Of a stretch of 64,000 nt of DNA, positions 54,529-63,162 are shown piece after piece (the first letter of the stretch is position 1; the number at the start of each line of letters is the position of its first letter). A program made the position numbers and the translations under genes. The DNA comes from Pseudomonas sp. MWU16-30317 (lineage in GTDB: Bacteria; Pseudomonadota; Gammaproteobacteria; Pseudomonadales; Pseudomonadaceae), in the NCBI RefSeq assembly GCF_020515695.1, contig NZ_JAIWJA010000005.1, positions 124,001-188,000 on the forward strand, given 5' to 3'. The notes under the pieces are model-generated. The model had not been told where the DNA came from and made no database searches. It saw nothing but the letters and a program-made list of their open reading frames with translations.

Positions 54529-55190
54529 ACGGCCAACCTTTTCTGCAGACGTTTGACCAGCAGCGACACGCTGAAGCTGATCACGAAGTACACCAGGCCT
54601 GCGAACAACAGGAACTCATTGGCCTGGCCAATGATGTCGCCATTGGCGCGGGCAGCATTGAGAAAGTCCACCAGGCCGACGGTGTAGACCAGCGAGGTGT
54701 CCTGGAACAGGATGATACTTTGCTGCAACAGCAACGGCGTCATCTTGCGGAATGCCTGGGGCAGGATGATCAGGCGCATGGTCTGCCCGTAGGTCATGCC
54801 CAGCGCCTGGGCCGCGCCCATCTGGCCCTTGGCGATCGACTGCACGCCGGCGCGCACGATCTCGCAGAAGTACGCGGCCTCGAACATCATGAACGCCACG
54901 ACGCAGGAGGTGAACGCGCCCACCGGGGTGTCCTGGCCAGTGATCCAGCGCAGCACAAACGGCACCGCCAGGTAGAACCAGGTGATCACCAGCAGCAGCG
55001 GGATGGAGCGGAAGTAGTTGACGTAAGCGCCGGCAATGCGCGACAGCAGCTTGCTCGGCGACAAACGCATCAGCGCCAGCAAGGTGCCGAGGACGATACC
55101 GCCGACGATGCCCATGACCATCAGCTGCAAGGTCATCAGCATGCCGTTCCACAGGCCGGGCAGGGCGGGAATGATGCCACTGAAGTCCAT
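54525..55190 (-). CDS. aatM: AatM, acidic amino acid ABC transporter permease
   Basis: A 221-aa His/Glu/Gln/Arg-type permease with the EAA loop EIVRAGVQSIAKGQMGAAQALG. The start ATG at 55190 overlaps the aatQ stop by one base (TAATG). The frame is open a long way upstream inside aatQ, but that part is not coding. Five hydrophobic segments. Confidence 0.94.
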   Translation of the reverse strand: MDFSGIIPALPGLWNGMLMTLQLMVMGIVGGIVLGTLLALMRLSPSKLLSRIAGAYVNYFRSIPLLLVITWFYLAVPFVLRWITGQDTPVGAFTSCVVAFMMFEAAYFCEIVRAGVQSIAKGQMGAAQALGMTYGQTMRLIILPQAFRKMTPLLLQQSIILFQDTSLVYTVGLVDFLNAARANGDIIGQANEFLLFAGLVYFVISFSVSLLVKRLQKRLAV

Positions 55191-55936
55191 TATTTGCCCC
55201 CCAGGGAGATCAGCCCGGGCACCGCGACTTTCTTCTCGATCAGGCGCATCAGCAGCATCAGGCTCATGTTCAAGGTGAAGTAGATCAGCGTCGCCAGGGT
55301 GAAGGCTTCGAACAGGTTGGCCGAGAACTCGGCGGTCTGCTTGGTTTGTGCCAGCAGTTCCATGAGGCCGATCAACGAGGCCACCGAGGAATTCTTGAAG
55401 ACGTTGAGAAACTCCGACGTCAGCGGCGGAATGATCACCCGGTAGGCCTGTGGCAGCAGTACGTTCCAGTAGATCTGCGGCAGGCGAAAGCCCATCGCGC
55501 GGGCAGCGGATTCCTGGCCACGGGGCAGGGCTTCGATGCCGGTGCGCACTTGTTCGCAGACCCGCGCGGCGGTGAACAGCCCCAGGCACACGACCACGCT
55601 GAGGAACGCCGAAGTGGTCGGGTTGAGGTCCTGCTTGTACCACTCCTGCAGGTTGGCGGGCAGCAAATCGGGCACCAGGAAGTACCAGATGAACAGCTGC
55701 ACGAGCAGCGGCACATTGCGAAACAGTTCGACGTAGGCGCTGGCAATTCCGGCTACCCAGCGGTTGGGCAGCGTACGCATCACGCCCAGCAGCGAGCCCA
55801 GCACCAGCGCGATCAGCCAGGCGACGATGCTGATGCCGATGGTCCAGCCCAGGCCGGCGACATACCAATCGAGGTAGATTTCGCTGCCGACGCCGGTGGA
55901 TTTAAAGAACACGCTCCAATCCCAGTTGTAATTCAT
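55190..55936 (-). CDS. aatQ: AatQ, acidic amino acid ABC transporter permease
   Basis: A 248-aa permease paired with AatM. EAA-type loop RVCEQVRTGIEALPRGQESAARAMG. The start at 55936 (MNYNWDWSVFFKSTG) has AGGGGAG upstream, so the longer frame from 55963 is not needed. It is preceded by a strong hairpin separating it from aatJ. Confidence 0.94.
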   Translation of the reverse strand: MNYNWDWSVFFKSTGVGSEIYLDWYVAGLGWTIGISIVAWLIALVLGSLLGVMRTLPNRWVAGIASAYVELFRNVPLLVQLFIWYFLVPDLLPANLQEWYKQDLNPTTSAFLSVVVCLGLFTAARVCEQVRTGIEALPRGQESAARAMGFRLPQIYWNVLLPQAYRVIIPPLTSEFLNVFKNSSVASLIGLMELLAQTKQTAEFSANLFEAFTLATLIYFTLNMSLMLLMRLIEKKVAVPGLISLGGK

Positions 55937-55948
55937 CAGGGTCTCCCC

Positions 55949-55996
55949 TCTGTAGCGAGCCACGGTTGCTCGCTGGCCCGCGATGGCGGGCCAGTG
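55949..55996 (-). repeat. REP-like hairpin between aatJ and aatQ
   Basis: CTGGCCCGC-GATG-GCGGGCCAG is a perfect 9-bp stem (55973-55994), next to TGTAGCGAGCCACGGTTGCTCGC, which matches the inverted 'GCTACA' end of REP copies elsewhere in the window. It is probably a transcript-stabilising or attenuating element giving more binding protein than permease. Confidence 0.65.
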
Positions 55997-56010
55997 AGGT
56001 CAGTCAGTTG

Positions 56011-56925
56011 TTACTGCTTTTTATCCGGGGCGGGCTGGTCGCTGGGGTTGGCGATCAGTTGCTTGAGCTCGTCGCTCATCGGGAAGTTCAGGTTCAGGCC
56101 CTTGGGTGGGATCGGCTGGGTGAACCATTTGCTGTAGATGCCGTTGATATCGCCCGACGCGAAAGTGGCCTTGATGGCGTCGTCCACGGCTTTTTTGAAT
56201 GGCTCGTCGCCCTTGCGCATCATGCAGCCGTAGATTTCATAGGACTGCGCGGTGCCGGTGACGGCCCAGTCGGTGGGCTTCTTGGCCTTGGCCATTTCGC
56301 CGGCCAGCAAGGCGTCGTCCATCATGAAGGCCACGGCGCGGCCTGATTCGAGCATCTGGAACGATTCGCCATGGTCCTTGGCCGAGATGATGTTCATGCC
56401 CATCTGCTTGTCGGCGTTCATCGACTTGAGGATGCGTTCAGAGGTAGTGCCAGCGGTGGTCACCACGTTCTTGCCCTTGAGGTCGTCAAAGTCCTTGTAG
56501 TCCGAGCCTTGCTTGGACAGCAAACGTGTACCGATCTCGAAGATGCCTACCGAGAACGCCACTTGCTGTGCGCGTTCGGCGTTGTTGGTGGTGGAACCGC
56601 ACTCGAGATCGACAGTGCCGTTCTGTACCAGCGGGATACGCGTCTGGGAGGTGACCAGGTTGTAGTTGACCTTCAGGTCCGGCATGTCCAGGTCTTTCTT
56701 CAGGGCGTCGACGATTTTGAGCTGGATGTCGTGGGAGTAGCCAACGGGTTTGCCCGAGGCATCGGCGATGTAGGAAAACGGAATGGACGCATCGCGGTGG
56801 CCCAGGGTGATGGTCCCGGATTCCTTGATCTTTTTCAGGGTGCCGGTGAGCTCGGCGGCGAATACGGGGGTGCTGATCAGTGCGGCGGTAATGGCAACGC
56901 CCAACAGGTGGGGAACGATACGCAT
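56011..56925 (-). CDS. aatJ: AatJ, acidic amino acid periplasmic binding protein
   Basis: A 304-aa secreted binding protein with GAGGAG before the ATG and signal peptide to about AFA-A. Family segments: GTITLGHRDASIPFSYIADA, LECGSTTNNAERAQQVAFSVG and NVVTTAGTTSERILKS. First gene of the aat operon. It is read from the sigma-54 promoter at 57013-57028. Confidence 0.95.
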   Translation of the reverse strand: MRIVPHLLGVAITAALISTPVFAAELTGTLKKIKESGTITLGHRDASIPFSYIADASGKPVGYSHDIQLKIVDALKKDLDMPDLKVNYNLVTSQTRIPLVQNGTVDLECGSTTNNAERAQQVAFSVGIFEIGTRLLSKQGSDYKDFDDLKGKNVVTTAGTTSERILKSMNADKQMGMNIISAKDHGESFQMLESGRAVAFMMDDALLAGEMAKAKKPTDWAVTGTAQSYEIYGCMMRKGDEPFKKAVDDAIKATFASGDINGIYSKWFTQPIPPKGLNLNFPMSDELKQLIANPSDQPAPDKKQ

Positions 56926-57012
56926 CGACTACTCCTCGAACTTTGTTTTTTTTATGGAGCCCGCAGGCTCGCTCGAACGAACGCCTGTTGAGGCATTCGA
57001 TGAGAAGGGTAG

Positions 57013-57028
57013 AGCAGAAGTCGTGCCA
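57013..57028 (-). promoter_or_regulatory. Sigma-54 (-24/-12) promoter of the aat operon
   Basis: On the minus strand: TGGCACGACTTCTGCT, with GG and GC exactly 10 nt apart. It differs from TGGCACG-N4-TTGCT at one position. It lies about 90 bp upstream of the aatJ ATG. Confidence 0.8.
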
Positions 57029-57135
57029 GCCTGCGTGTTGATGTTTTTGCTACTGATTTATAAGGATTTTTTGCGTGTGGGGGAGATAGGGCGCAAATGT
57101 GATGTACGGTTTTTCGAATGCTTGGCTGACGAGGA

Positions 57136-57149
57136 TTCGGAAATCCGAA
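57136..57149. promoter_or_regulatory. AauR binding site
   Basis: TTCGGAAATCCGAA is a perfect instance of the inverted repeat TTCGG-N4-CCGAA that I recall as the AauR target in P. putida. It is about 110 bp upstream of the -24 element, a normal enhancer distance. Confidence 0.8.
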
Positions 57150-57167
57150 CGGGGTTGATAGCCTGTT

Positions 57168-57230
57168 TGCGAGCAGAGCCCGCTCCCACAGGTGCGTGAA
57201 TCTGTGGGAGCGGACATGCCCGCGAAGGCA
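57168..57230. repeat. REP pair
   Basis: GCGAGCAGAGCCCGCTCCCACAG is followed after 12 nt by its inverted partner CTGTGGGAGCGGACATGCCCGC. A classical Pseudomonas REP doublet, between the aat regulatory region and the glpD stop. Confidence 0.85.
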
Positions 57231-57235
57231 TCGGC

Positions 57236-58771
57236 TCAGGCGGCCACGGTGCCGCTGGCCAGCTTGGCCTTGTCCAGGTAGCGCGCCAGATTGGCCTGCT
57301 CTTCCGGGGTGGTGAACAGGCCGAGCTTGGTGCGGCGCCAGAGGATGTCGTAGGCCTCGCAAGCCCATTCCTGGCTGCGCAGGTAATCGACTTCGCGGGT
57401 ATACAGACCGCCCCCCAGATGTTCGCCCAGATCGTTCAGCCCCTGCACGCCCTCAAGCAGCTGCCAAACGCGGCTGCCATAGGTGATCGACCAGCGCTGG
57501 GCAAGGCCTGCGGGCAACCAGCCGAAGCGGTTCTCGAGGGTCTGCGCCAGCGCCTGCGGGGTGGTCATGTCCTCGCCGCCAGGCAGCGTTGCCTTAGCGG
57601 TCCAAGGTGCGGTCATCTGCTTGAAGAACGGTGCCAACTGGGCCATGGCCGACTCGGCGAGCTTGCGGTAGGTGGTCAGCTTGCCGCCGAACACCGACAG
57701 CAACGGGGCCTCTTGCGCCGAGCCGCTGAGCGACAAGGTGTAGTCGCGAGTAATGGCCGACGGATTGTCGGACTCGTCGTTGCACAGTGGGCGCACGCCG
57801 GAGTAGGTGGTGATGATGTCGTCGCGGGTCAGCTGCTTCTTGAAGTGTGCATTGACCACGTTCAGCACGTAGTCGGTCTCCTCCTCGGTGACGGTGACCT
57901 TGGACGGATCACCGCTGTATTCGCGGTCGGTGGTGCCGAGGATGGTGAAGCGCTGCAGATAAGGAATGGCGAAAACGATGCGCTGATCCTCGTTCTGCAA
58001 GATGAAGGCGTTTTCGCCTTCGTAAAGCTTGGGCACGATCAGGTGGCTGCCCTGAATCAGGCGGATACCGTACGCAGACTCCAACTTGAGATCTTCGCGA
58101 ATGAACTTGGCAACCCATGGCCCGCCGGCATTGACCAGCGCCTTGGCGGTGATGGAGAAGCGCGAACCATCGGCGCGCTCCAGTTGCACCAGCCACTGGC
58201 CGCCGACGCGCTGAGCGCTCAGGCAGCGGGTGCGAGTATGGATGTGCGCGCCGTTTTCACGGGCGGCGATGGCGTTGAGCACCACCAAGCGGGCGTCATC
58301 GACCCAGCAATCGGAATATTCGAAACCGCGGCTGATCACGGGCTTGAGCGGGCTGTCGGCGCCGAAACGCAGGCTGCGCGAGGCTGGCAGCTTCTCGCGC
58401 TTGCCCAAATGGTCATAGAGGAACAGGCCGGCGCGGATCATCCAGGCCGGGCGCAGATGCGGGCGGTGCGGCAGCACGAAGCGCATAGGCTTGACGATGT
58501 GCGGCGCCTTGGCCAGCAACACTTCACGCTCGGCCAGCGCCTCGCGCACCAGGCGGAATTCGTAATGTTCGAGGTAACGCAGGCCGCCGTGGATCAGCTT
58601 GCTGCTGGCCGACGACGTGTGGCTGGCGAGGTCGTCCTTCTCGCACAGGAATACCGACAGTCCGCGGCCGGAAGCGTCCGCAGCAATACCGACACCATTG
58701 ATGCCGCCACCGATCACGGCAACGTCGTAAACCTCGGCCAGCGGTGGGGTGGTCACGGTTGAATGGGGCAT
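57236..58771 (-). CDS. glpD: GlpD, aerobic glycerol-3-phosphate dehydrogenase
   Basis: A 511-aa membrane-associated FAD enzyme oxidising sn-glycerol 3-phosphate to DHAP and feeding the quinone pool. FAD motif GGGINGVGIA (21-30), then SSASSKLIHGGLRYLEHYEF and FGGKLTTYRKLAE. AGGAGG precedes the ATG at 58771. It is transcribed away from the GlpR-operator cluster at 58812-58845. Confidence 0.96.
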   Translation of the reverse strand: MPHSTVTTPPLAEVYDVAVIGGGINGVGIAADASGRGLSVFLCEKDDLASHTSSASSKLIHGGLRYLEHYEFRLVREALAEREVLLAKAPHIVKPMRFVLPHRPHLRPAWMIRAGLFLYDHLGKREKLPASRSLRFGADSPLKPVISRGFEYSDCWVDDARLVVLNAIAARENGAHIHTRTRCLSAQRVGGQWLVQLERADGSRFSITAKALVNAGGPWVAKFIREDLKLESAYGIRLIQGSHLIVPKLYEGENAFILQNEDQRIVFAIPYLQRFTILGTTDREYSGDPSKVTVTEEETDYVLNVVNAHFKKQLTRDDIITTYSGVRPLCNDESDNPSAITRDYTLSLSGSAQEAPLLSVFGGKLTTYRKLAESAMAQLAPFFKQMTAPWTAKATLPGGEDMTTPQALAQTLENRFGWLPAGLAQRWSITYGSRVWQLLEGVQGLNDLGEHLGGGLYTREVDYLRSQEWACEAYDILWRRTKLGLFTTPEEQANLARYLDKAKLASGTVAA

Positions 58772-58811
58772 CGGGCGGCCTCCTGAGCATATGTGGCGCA
58801 AATTATTAGAG

Positions 58812-58845
58812 TGATTTCGAACATTCATGTTCGATTTCGAAAATA
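58812..58845. promoter_or_regulatory. GlpR operator(s) in front of glpD
   Basis: CATGTTCGATTTCGAAAATA (58826-58845) matches the enterobacterial GlpR consensus WATGTTCGWTAWCGAACATW at 17 of 20 positions. An overlapping half-site TTTCGAACATT lies at 58815-58825, and a further CGAACATT at 58923-58930. Together they suggest cooperative GlpR binding over the glpD promoter. Confidence 0.75.
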
Positions 58846-58999
58846 CTAGCGCAATACTGAAGGCGTATCCAGTCGAATTCGATTGAATTTATGCAGGAGT
58901 GGGCTAAAGAAAGGAACATTAACGAACATTCAGCGGGGGCGAGAGGGCGGGCCCCCGATTTCATTACCGAAGCCACCGTCTGTGTGACTGAGCCACTAT

Positions 59000-59025
59000 T
59001 CGGCGGCAAGCCCCCTCGCTACGGG
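59000..59025. repeat. REP-like element
   Basis: CGGCGGCAAGCCCCCTCGCT plus ACGGG is the same family as 35381-35402 and the copy inside lhr. It lies between glpD and the glpR stop. Confidence 0.6.
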
Positions 59026-59036
59026 CTGGGGTGGCG

Positions 59037-59792
59037 TTACACCACTTCGAGGCGCACCTTGTGCTGGTTCAACAGCTGGGTCAGGGAAGCCACCGGTGGT
59101 TGGTCGGTCACCAGGCAGTCGATCAGGCTGATCGGGCCCAGGCGGACCATGGCGTTGCGCCCGAACTTGCTGGAGTCGGCGGCCAGGATGACTTGCCGCG
59201 CGTTGGCGATGATCGCCTGGGATACCCGTACTTCCTGATAATCGAAGTCAAGCAGGCTGCCGTCTTCGTCGATGCCGCTGATACCCACCAGCGCGTAATC
59301 GACCTTGAACTGATTGATGAAGTCGACACTGGCCTGGCCCACCACACCGCCATCGCGGCGCACGTTGCCGCCGGCCAGCAGCACTTCGAAATCGTCCTTG
59401 CCGCTGAGGATGGCAGCCACGTGCAGGTTGTTGGTGATGACCTTCAGCTGGTTGTGGTTGAGCAGGGCGCGGGCGATGGATTCGGTGGTGGTGCCGATGT
59501 TGATGAACAGCGAGGCATGGTCCGGAATCTGCGCGGCGATGGCTTCTGCGATGCGCTGTTTTTCGTCGCGCATCTGATCGGCGCGCATGGCGTAGGCGGT
59601 GTTTTCGATACTGGAATCATAGGCCGCACCGCCGTGGTAGCGACGCAGCAGGTTGCTCTCGGCGAGCTGATTGATGTCGCGGCGGATGGTCTGCGGGGTA
59701 ACGACGAACAGCTGGGCCATTTCTTCGATACTGACGTAGCCGCGTTCGCGGACCAGTTCGATGATTTGTTGTTGGCGCGGAGGCAGGTTCAT
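59037..59792 (-). CDS. glpR: GlpR, DeoR-family repressor of glycerol genes
   Basis: A 251-aa DeoR-type regulator. HTH about residues 5-57 (IIELVRERGYVSIEEMAQLF, TPQTIRRDINQLAE) and a sugar-phosphate sensor domain with FINIGTTTESIARALL. The ATG at 59792 has AAGGA at 7-nt spacing; an ATG 6 nt upstream would abut that site and is less likely. It represses glpD, glpK and glpF until glycerol-3-phosphate binds. Confidence 0.95.
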   Translation of the reverse strand: MNLPPRQQQIIELVRERGYVSIEEMAQLFVVTPQTIRRDINQLAESNLLRRYHGGAAYDSSIENTAYAMRADQMRDEKQRIAEAIAAQIPDHASLFINIGTTTESIARALLNHNQLKVITNNLHVAAILSGKDDFEVLLAGGNVRRDGGVVGQASVDFINQFKVDYALVGISGIDEDGSLLDFDYQEVRVSQAIIANARQVILAADSSKFGRNAMVRLGPISLIDCLVTDQPPVASLTQLLNQHKVRLEVV

Positions 59793-59863
59793 GGGCATTC
59801 CTTCAGGCTGCCGTACAAATTCCCCCATGATGCCGCAGGATTGGCATTAGAGCCAGCATGCAC

Positions 59864-59898
59864 GGCGCCGGCCCCCTCCTCCAGAGAGGGCTGGCGCC
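59864..59898 (-). terminator. Terminator-like hairpin after glpK
   Basis: GGCGCC..CCCCTC ... GAGGG..GGCGCC forms an interrupted stem of about 12 bp, 14 nt after the glpK stop. No long T run, so the call is tentative. Confidence 0.4.
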
Positions 59899-59911
59899 TG
59901 TCGGACTGCAA

Positions 59912-61414
59912 TCAATCCGCGTCGTGCGGTTCCCAGTCGCGGGTGCGCTCGACCGCTTTCTGCCAGCCGGCATAAAGCTTCTCTTTCTCCGCTTCGCCCA
60001 GCAGTGGCTCGAACTCGCGCTCGATCACCGCCTTGCCGCGCAGCTCGTCGAGGCTCTTCCAGAAACCGCATGCCAGGCCTGCCAGATACGCCGCGCCCAG
60101 TGCCGTGGTCTCGCGCATTTGCGGGCGCTCGACGTGGGTGCCGAGGATGTCGGCCTGGAACTGCATCAGGAAGTTGTTGGCTACCGCGCCGCCATCCACG
60201 CGCAAGGCCTTGAGACGTTCGCCGGAATCCTGTTGCATGGCGTCCAGGACGTCACGGGTCTGGTAGGCGATTGATTCCAGTGCGGCACGGATGATGTGAT
60301 CGACCTTGACCCCGCGGGTCAGGCCGAACAGCGCGCCACGGGCATAGGGGTCCCAGTACGGTGCGCCCAGGCCGGTAAAGGCCGGTACCAGATACACGCC
60401 GTTGCTGTCCTTGACCTTGCTGGCGAAGTACTCGGTGTCGTAGGCATCGTTGACCAGCTTGAGCTCGTCACGCAGCCATTGCACGGTAGAACCACCGTTG
60501 AACACCGCGCCTTCCAGTGCGTAAGCCACTTCGCCGCGCGGGCCGCAGGCGATGGTGGTGAGCATGCCATGCTTGGATTCGACCGCCTTGGAACCGGTGT
60601 TCATCAACAGGAAGCAGCCGGTGCCGTAGGTGTTCTTGGCCTGGCCCGGTTCCACGCACATCTGCCCGAACAGCGCTGCCTGCTGGTCGCCGGCAATCCC
60701 GCCGATGGCGATGCCGCTCTTGGTTCGGCCGTAGATTTCGGAGGACGATTTGACCTCTGGCAGCATCTCGCGCGGGATGTCCAGGGTTTCGAGCATCTTG
60801 GCGTCCCACTCCAGCGTGTGGATGTTGAACAGCATGGTGCGCGAGGCGTTGGTGAAGTCGGTGACGTGGGTCTTGCCGCCCGTGAATTTCCAGATCAGCC
60901 AGCTGTCGACGGTGCCGAACAGCAATTCGCCACGGCGCGCGCGTTCGCGGCTGCCTTCGACGTGGTCCAGGATCCATTTGAGCTTGGTGCCCGAGAAGTA
61001 GGGGTCGATCACCAGACCGGTGGTGGCCTTGATGTACTCTTCCATGCCGTCCCGCTTGAGCTGCTGGCAGATCTCGGCGCTGCGTCGGCACTGCCAGACG
61101 ACCGCATTGTAGATGGGACGGCCGCTTTCCTTTTCCCAGACCACGGTGGTTTCGCGCTGGTTGGTGATGCCGATGCAAGCGACCTGATCATGGTGCAGGC
61201 CCGCTTTTGCCAGGACCTCGACCATGGTCGCGCTTTGCGTGGCGAAGATTTCCATCGGATCGTGTTCGACCCAGCCTGGTTGCGGGTAATGCTGAGTGAA
61301 TTCGCGCTGCGAGCTGCACACCACATTGGCATCGCGATCGAAGATGATCGCCCGCGAACTCGTGGTGCCTTGGTCAAGGGCGATGATGTAGTTCTTGTTC
61401 TGAATATCGGTCAT
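59912..61414 (-). CDS. glpK: GlpK, glycerol kinase
   Basis: A 500-aa FGGY-family kinase phosphorylating glycerol in the cytoplasm. ALDQGTTSSRA near the N-terminus, GSWLIWK-like DSWLIWKFTGG, and the FGGY signature region GAVFNGGSTVQWLRD. The start at 61414 gives MTDIQNKNYIIALDQGTT; the longer frame is not supported. It lies 54 bp downstream of glpF and is probably cotranscribed with it. Confidence 0.97.
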   Translation of the reverse strand: MTDIQNKNYIIALDQGTTSSRAIIFDRDANVVCSSQREFTQHYPQPGWVEHDPMEIFATQSATMVEVLAKAGLHHDQVACIGITNQRETTVVWEKESGRPIYNAVVWQCRRSAEICQQLKRDGMEEYIKATTGLVIDPYFSGTKLKWILDHVEGSRERARRGELLFGTVDSWLIWKFTGGKTHVTDFTNASRTMLFNIHTLEWDAKMLETLDIPREMLPEVKSSSEIYGRTKSGIAIGGIAGDQQAALFGQMCVEPGQAKNTYGTGCFLLMNTGSKAVESKHGMLTTIACGPRGEVAYALEGAVFNGGSTVQWLRDELKLVNDAYDTEYFASKVKDSNGVYLVPAFTGLGAPYWDPYARGALFGLTRGVKVDHIIRAALESIAYQTRDVLDAMQQDSGERLKALRVDGGAVANNFLMQFQADILGTHVERPQMRETTALGAAYLAGLACGFWKSLDELRGKAVIEREFEPLLGEAEKEKLYAGWQKAVERTRDWEPHDAD

Positions 61415-61468
61415 GGCGATGGCCTTGCGCAAAAAGTGGATGAATCAGCACGGTGGGCACGAAGCGGG

Positions 61469-62326
61469 TCAGGCTCGGGCTTTTTCCCCGGCAATGTTTT
61501 TGACGGTATCAGCAACAACGGGCTCGGGCGTTGCGACCGGCAGATTGCGGCCGATCAACACGCGGTATGCCCCGGCACCCAGGCAGGCACCAATGATCGG
61601 TGCAAAGATGGGAATCAGGAAATAGGGGATATCACGACCACCGGTGAAGGCGATATCGCCCCAGCCCGCGAGGAAGGTCATCAGCTTGGGCCCGAAATCC
61701 CGCGCCGGGTTCATCGCGAAGCCGGTCAGCGGGCCCATCGAGCTGCCGATGACCGCCACCAGCAAGCCAATCAGCAGCGGTGCCAGCGGGCCGCGGCGCA
61801 CGCCGTTGTTGTCATCGGTGAGGGCCATGATCACGGCCATCAGGATAGCGGTGATGACCATCTCGACCAGAAACGCCTGGGGGGTGCTCAAGGCCGGATG
61901 CGGATAGGTAGAGAAAACCGAAGCCAGTTGCAGGCTTTCGACGCTGCCCCGCACCATGTGATGGGTTTGTTCGTAATCGAAGAATAGCGAGCTGTACAGC
62001 GTGTACACCAGCGCCGCGCCGCAGAAGGCGCCGGCAACTTGGGCAACGATGTAAAACGGCAGTTTGCGTTTTTCGAAACCGGCGAACACGCACAAGGCGA
62101 TGCTCACCGCGGGGCTCAGATGGCCGCCGGAAACACCGGCACTCAAATACACCCCGAGGCTGACGCCCACGCCCCAGATGATGCTGATTTCCCACAGGCC
62201 GAAGCTGGCGCCCGCGACCTTGAGCGCGGCCACGCAGCCGGTACCGAAAAAGATGAACAGTGCGGTTCCGAGAAATTCGGCCACACATTGACTGGACAAC
62301 GTCGGTTGCTGGATCGAGTGGGTCAT
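61469..62326 (-). CDS. glpF: GlpF, glycerol facilitator (aquaglyceroporin)
   Basis: A 285-aa inner-membrane MIP-family channel with six helices and two half-helices. The second signature is canonical, NPARD at 206-210, with the aromatic/Arg filter Arg. The first is SPA (71-73, in GGHLSPAVSIAL) where NPA is expected. AAAGAGG precedes the ATG at 62326. It heads the glpFK unit. Confidence 0.94.
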   Translation of the reverse strand: MTHSIQQPTLSSQCVAEFLGTALFIFFGTGCVAALKVAGASFGLWEISIIWGVGVSLGVYLSAGVSGGHLSPAVSIALCVFAGFEKRKLPFYIVAQVAGAFCGAALVYTLYSSLFFDYEQTHHMVRGSVESLQLASVFSTYPHPALSTPQAFLVEMVITAILMAVIMALTDDNNGVRRGPLAPLLIGLLVAVIGSSMGPLTGFAMNPARDFGPKLMTFLAGWGDIAFTGGRDIPYFLIPIFAPIIGACLGAGAYRVLIGRNLPVATPEPVVADTVKNIAGEKARA

Positions 62327-62651
62327 GTGGTACCTCTTTTTTGTTTTTGTCTGGCGCCGTTGTGGCGCTCTGTATTGTCCCGGCCGTAAAACCCCATCAC
62401 GGTCGGCGGTGTCGCGGCGAATGGTCGCAGTTTGACGCACGATCTTCACAAACGAAAAAATATAGACAAGAAACGCATATGTCAAAGGTCGAAAGTGAAC
62501 CAGCGGCCATTATATGACCGTCGGGCGGGTCGATGATGGCGAAAAGACTGCGCAAGGCGTCGATCAAGGGGGAAAAATACTGCCGTTTCGGCCAGAATCC
62601 ATTGGGCGTCGGTGTGGTAGCCGGCGCTTTCCCTGAATTGCAGGAGCCCTC
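62327..62651. promoter_or_regulatory. Divergent region glpF/ybaK
   Basis: A 325-bp gap. GATCTTCACAAACGAAAAAA (62441-62460) is a weak GlpR-like site (about 12 of 20 matches on the minus strand). AT-rich AAAAAATATAGACAAG next to it could hold the glpF promoter. No gene seen. Confidence 0.4.
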
Positions 62652-63122
62652 ATGACACCCGCTCTGGATTTACTGAAAAAAGCCCGCGCCGAACATCGGA
62701 TTCACAGTTACGAACACGATCCCAAAGCAGCCTCCTACGGCTTGGAGGCGGCAGAAAAGCTCGCCCTGCAACCTGAGCAGGTGTTCAAGACCTTGTTGGC
62801 CGCCACTGAGCGTCACGAATTGCTGGTGGCCGTGGTGCCGGTGGTGGGTAGCCTCGATCTGAAAGCGCTGGCCCAGGCCGCCGGCGTAAAAAAGTGCGAG
62901 ATGGCCGATCCGGCGGCGGCGCAGCGCTCTACCGGCTACCTTCTTGGTGGCATCAGCCCGTTGGGGCAGAAAAAACGCCTGCGAACTTTCATCGATCAAT
63001 CGGCTCAACCCTTTACTACGATCTTTGTCAGTGCCGGTCGTCGTGGTCTGGAGGTGGAATTGGCGGCATCGACGCTGGCCGAGCATACCCAGGCTCAGTT
63101 CGCCGCCATTGCCAAGGCCTAA
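62652..63122 (+). CDS. ybaK: YbaK, Cys-tRNA(Pro) deacylase
   Basis: A 156-aa trans-editing protein. Conserved segments EQVFKTLLA, VAVVPVVGSLDLKALA and GYLLGGISPLGQKKRLRTFID (family GG.SP.G) with the lysine expected in VFKTL. It hydrolyses Cys mischarged on tRNA-Pro. GGAG lies upstream of the ATG. Confidence 0.93.
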   Translation: MTPALDLLKKARAEHRIHSYEHDPKAASYGLEAAEKLALQPEQVFKTLLAATERHELLVAVVPVVGSLDLKALAQAAGVKKCEMADPAAAQRSTGYLLGGISPLGQKKRLRTFIDQSAQPFTTIFVSAGRRGLEVELAASTLAEHTQAQFAAIAKA

Positions 63123-63162
63123 GTTTTTTCAATCGTCGCTCGCTTATCCTAGAGGTCTGGCC

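Noticed and set aside
57419..58762. A 447-codon plus-strand frame opposite glpD
   Set aside because: Mirror of the glpD coding frame, without start signal or recognisable motifs.
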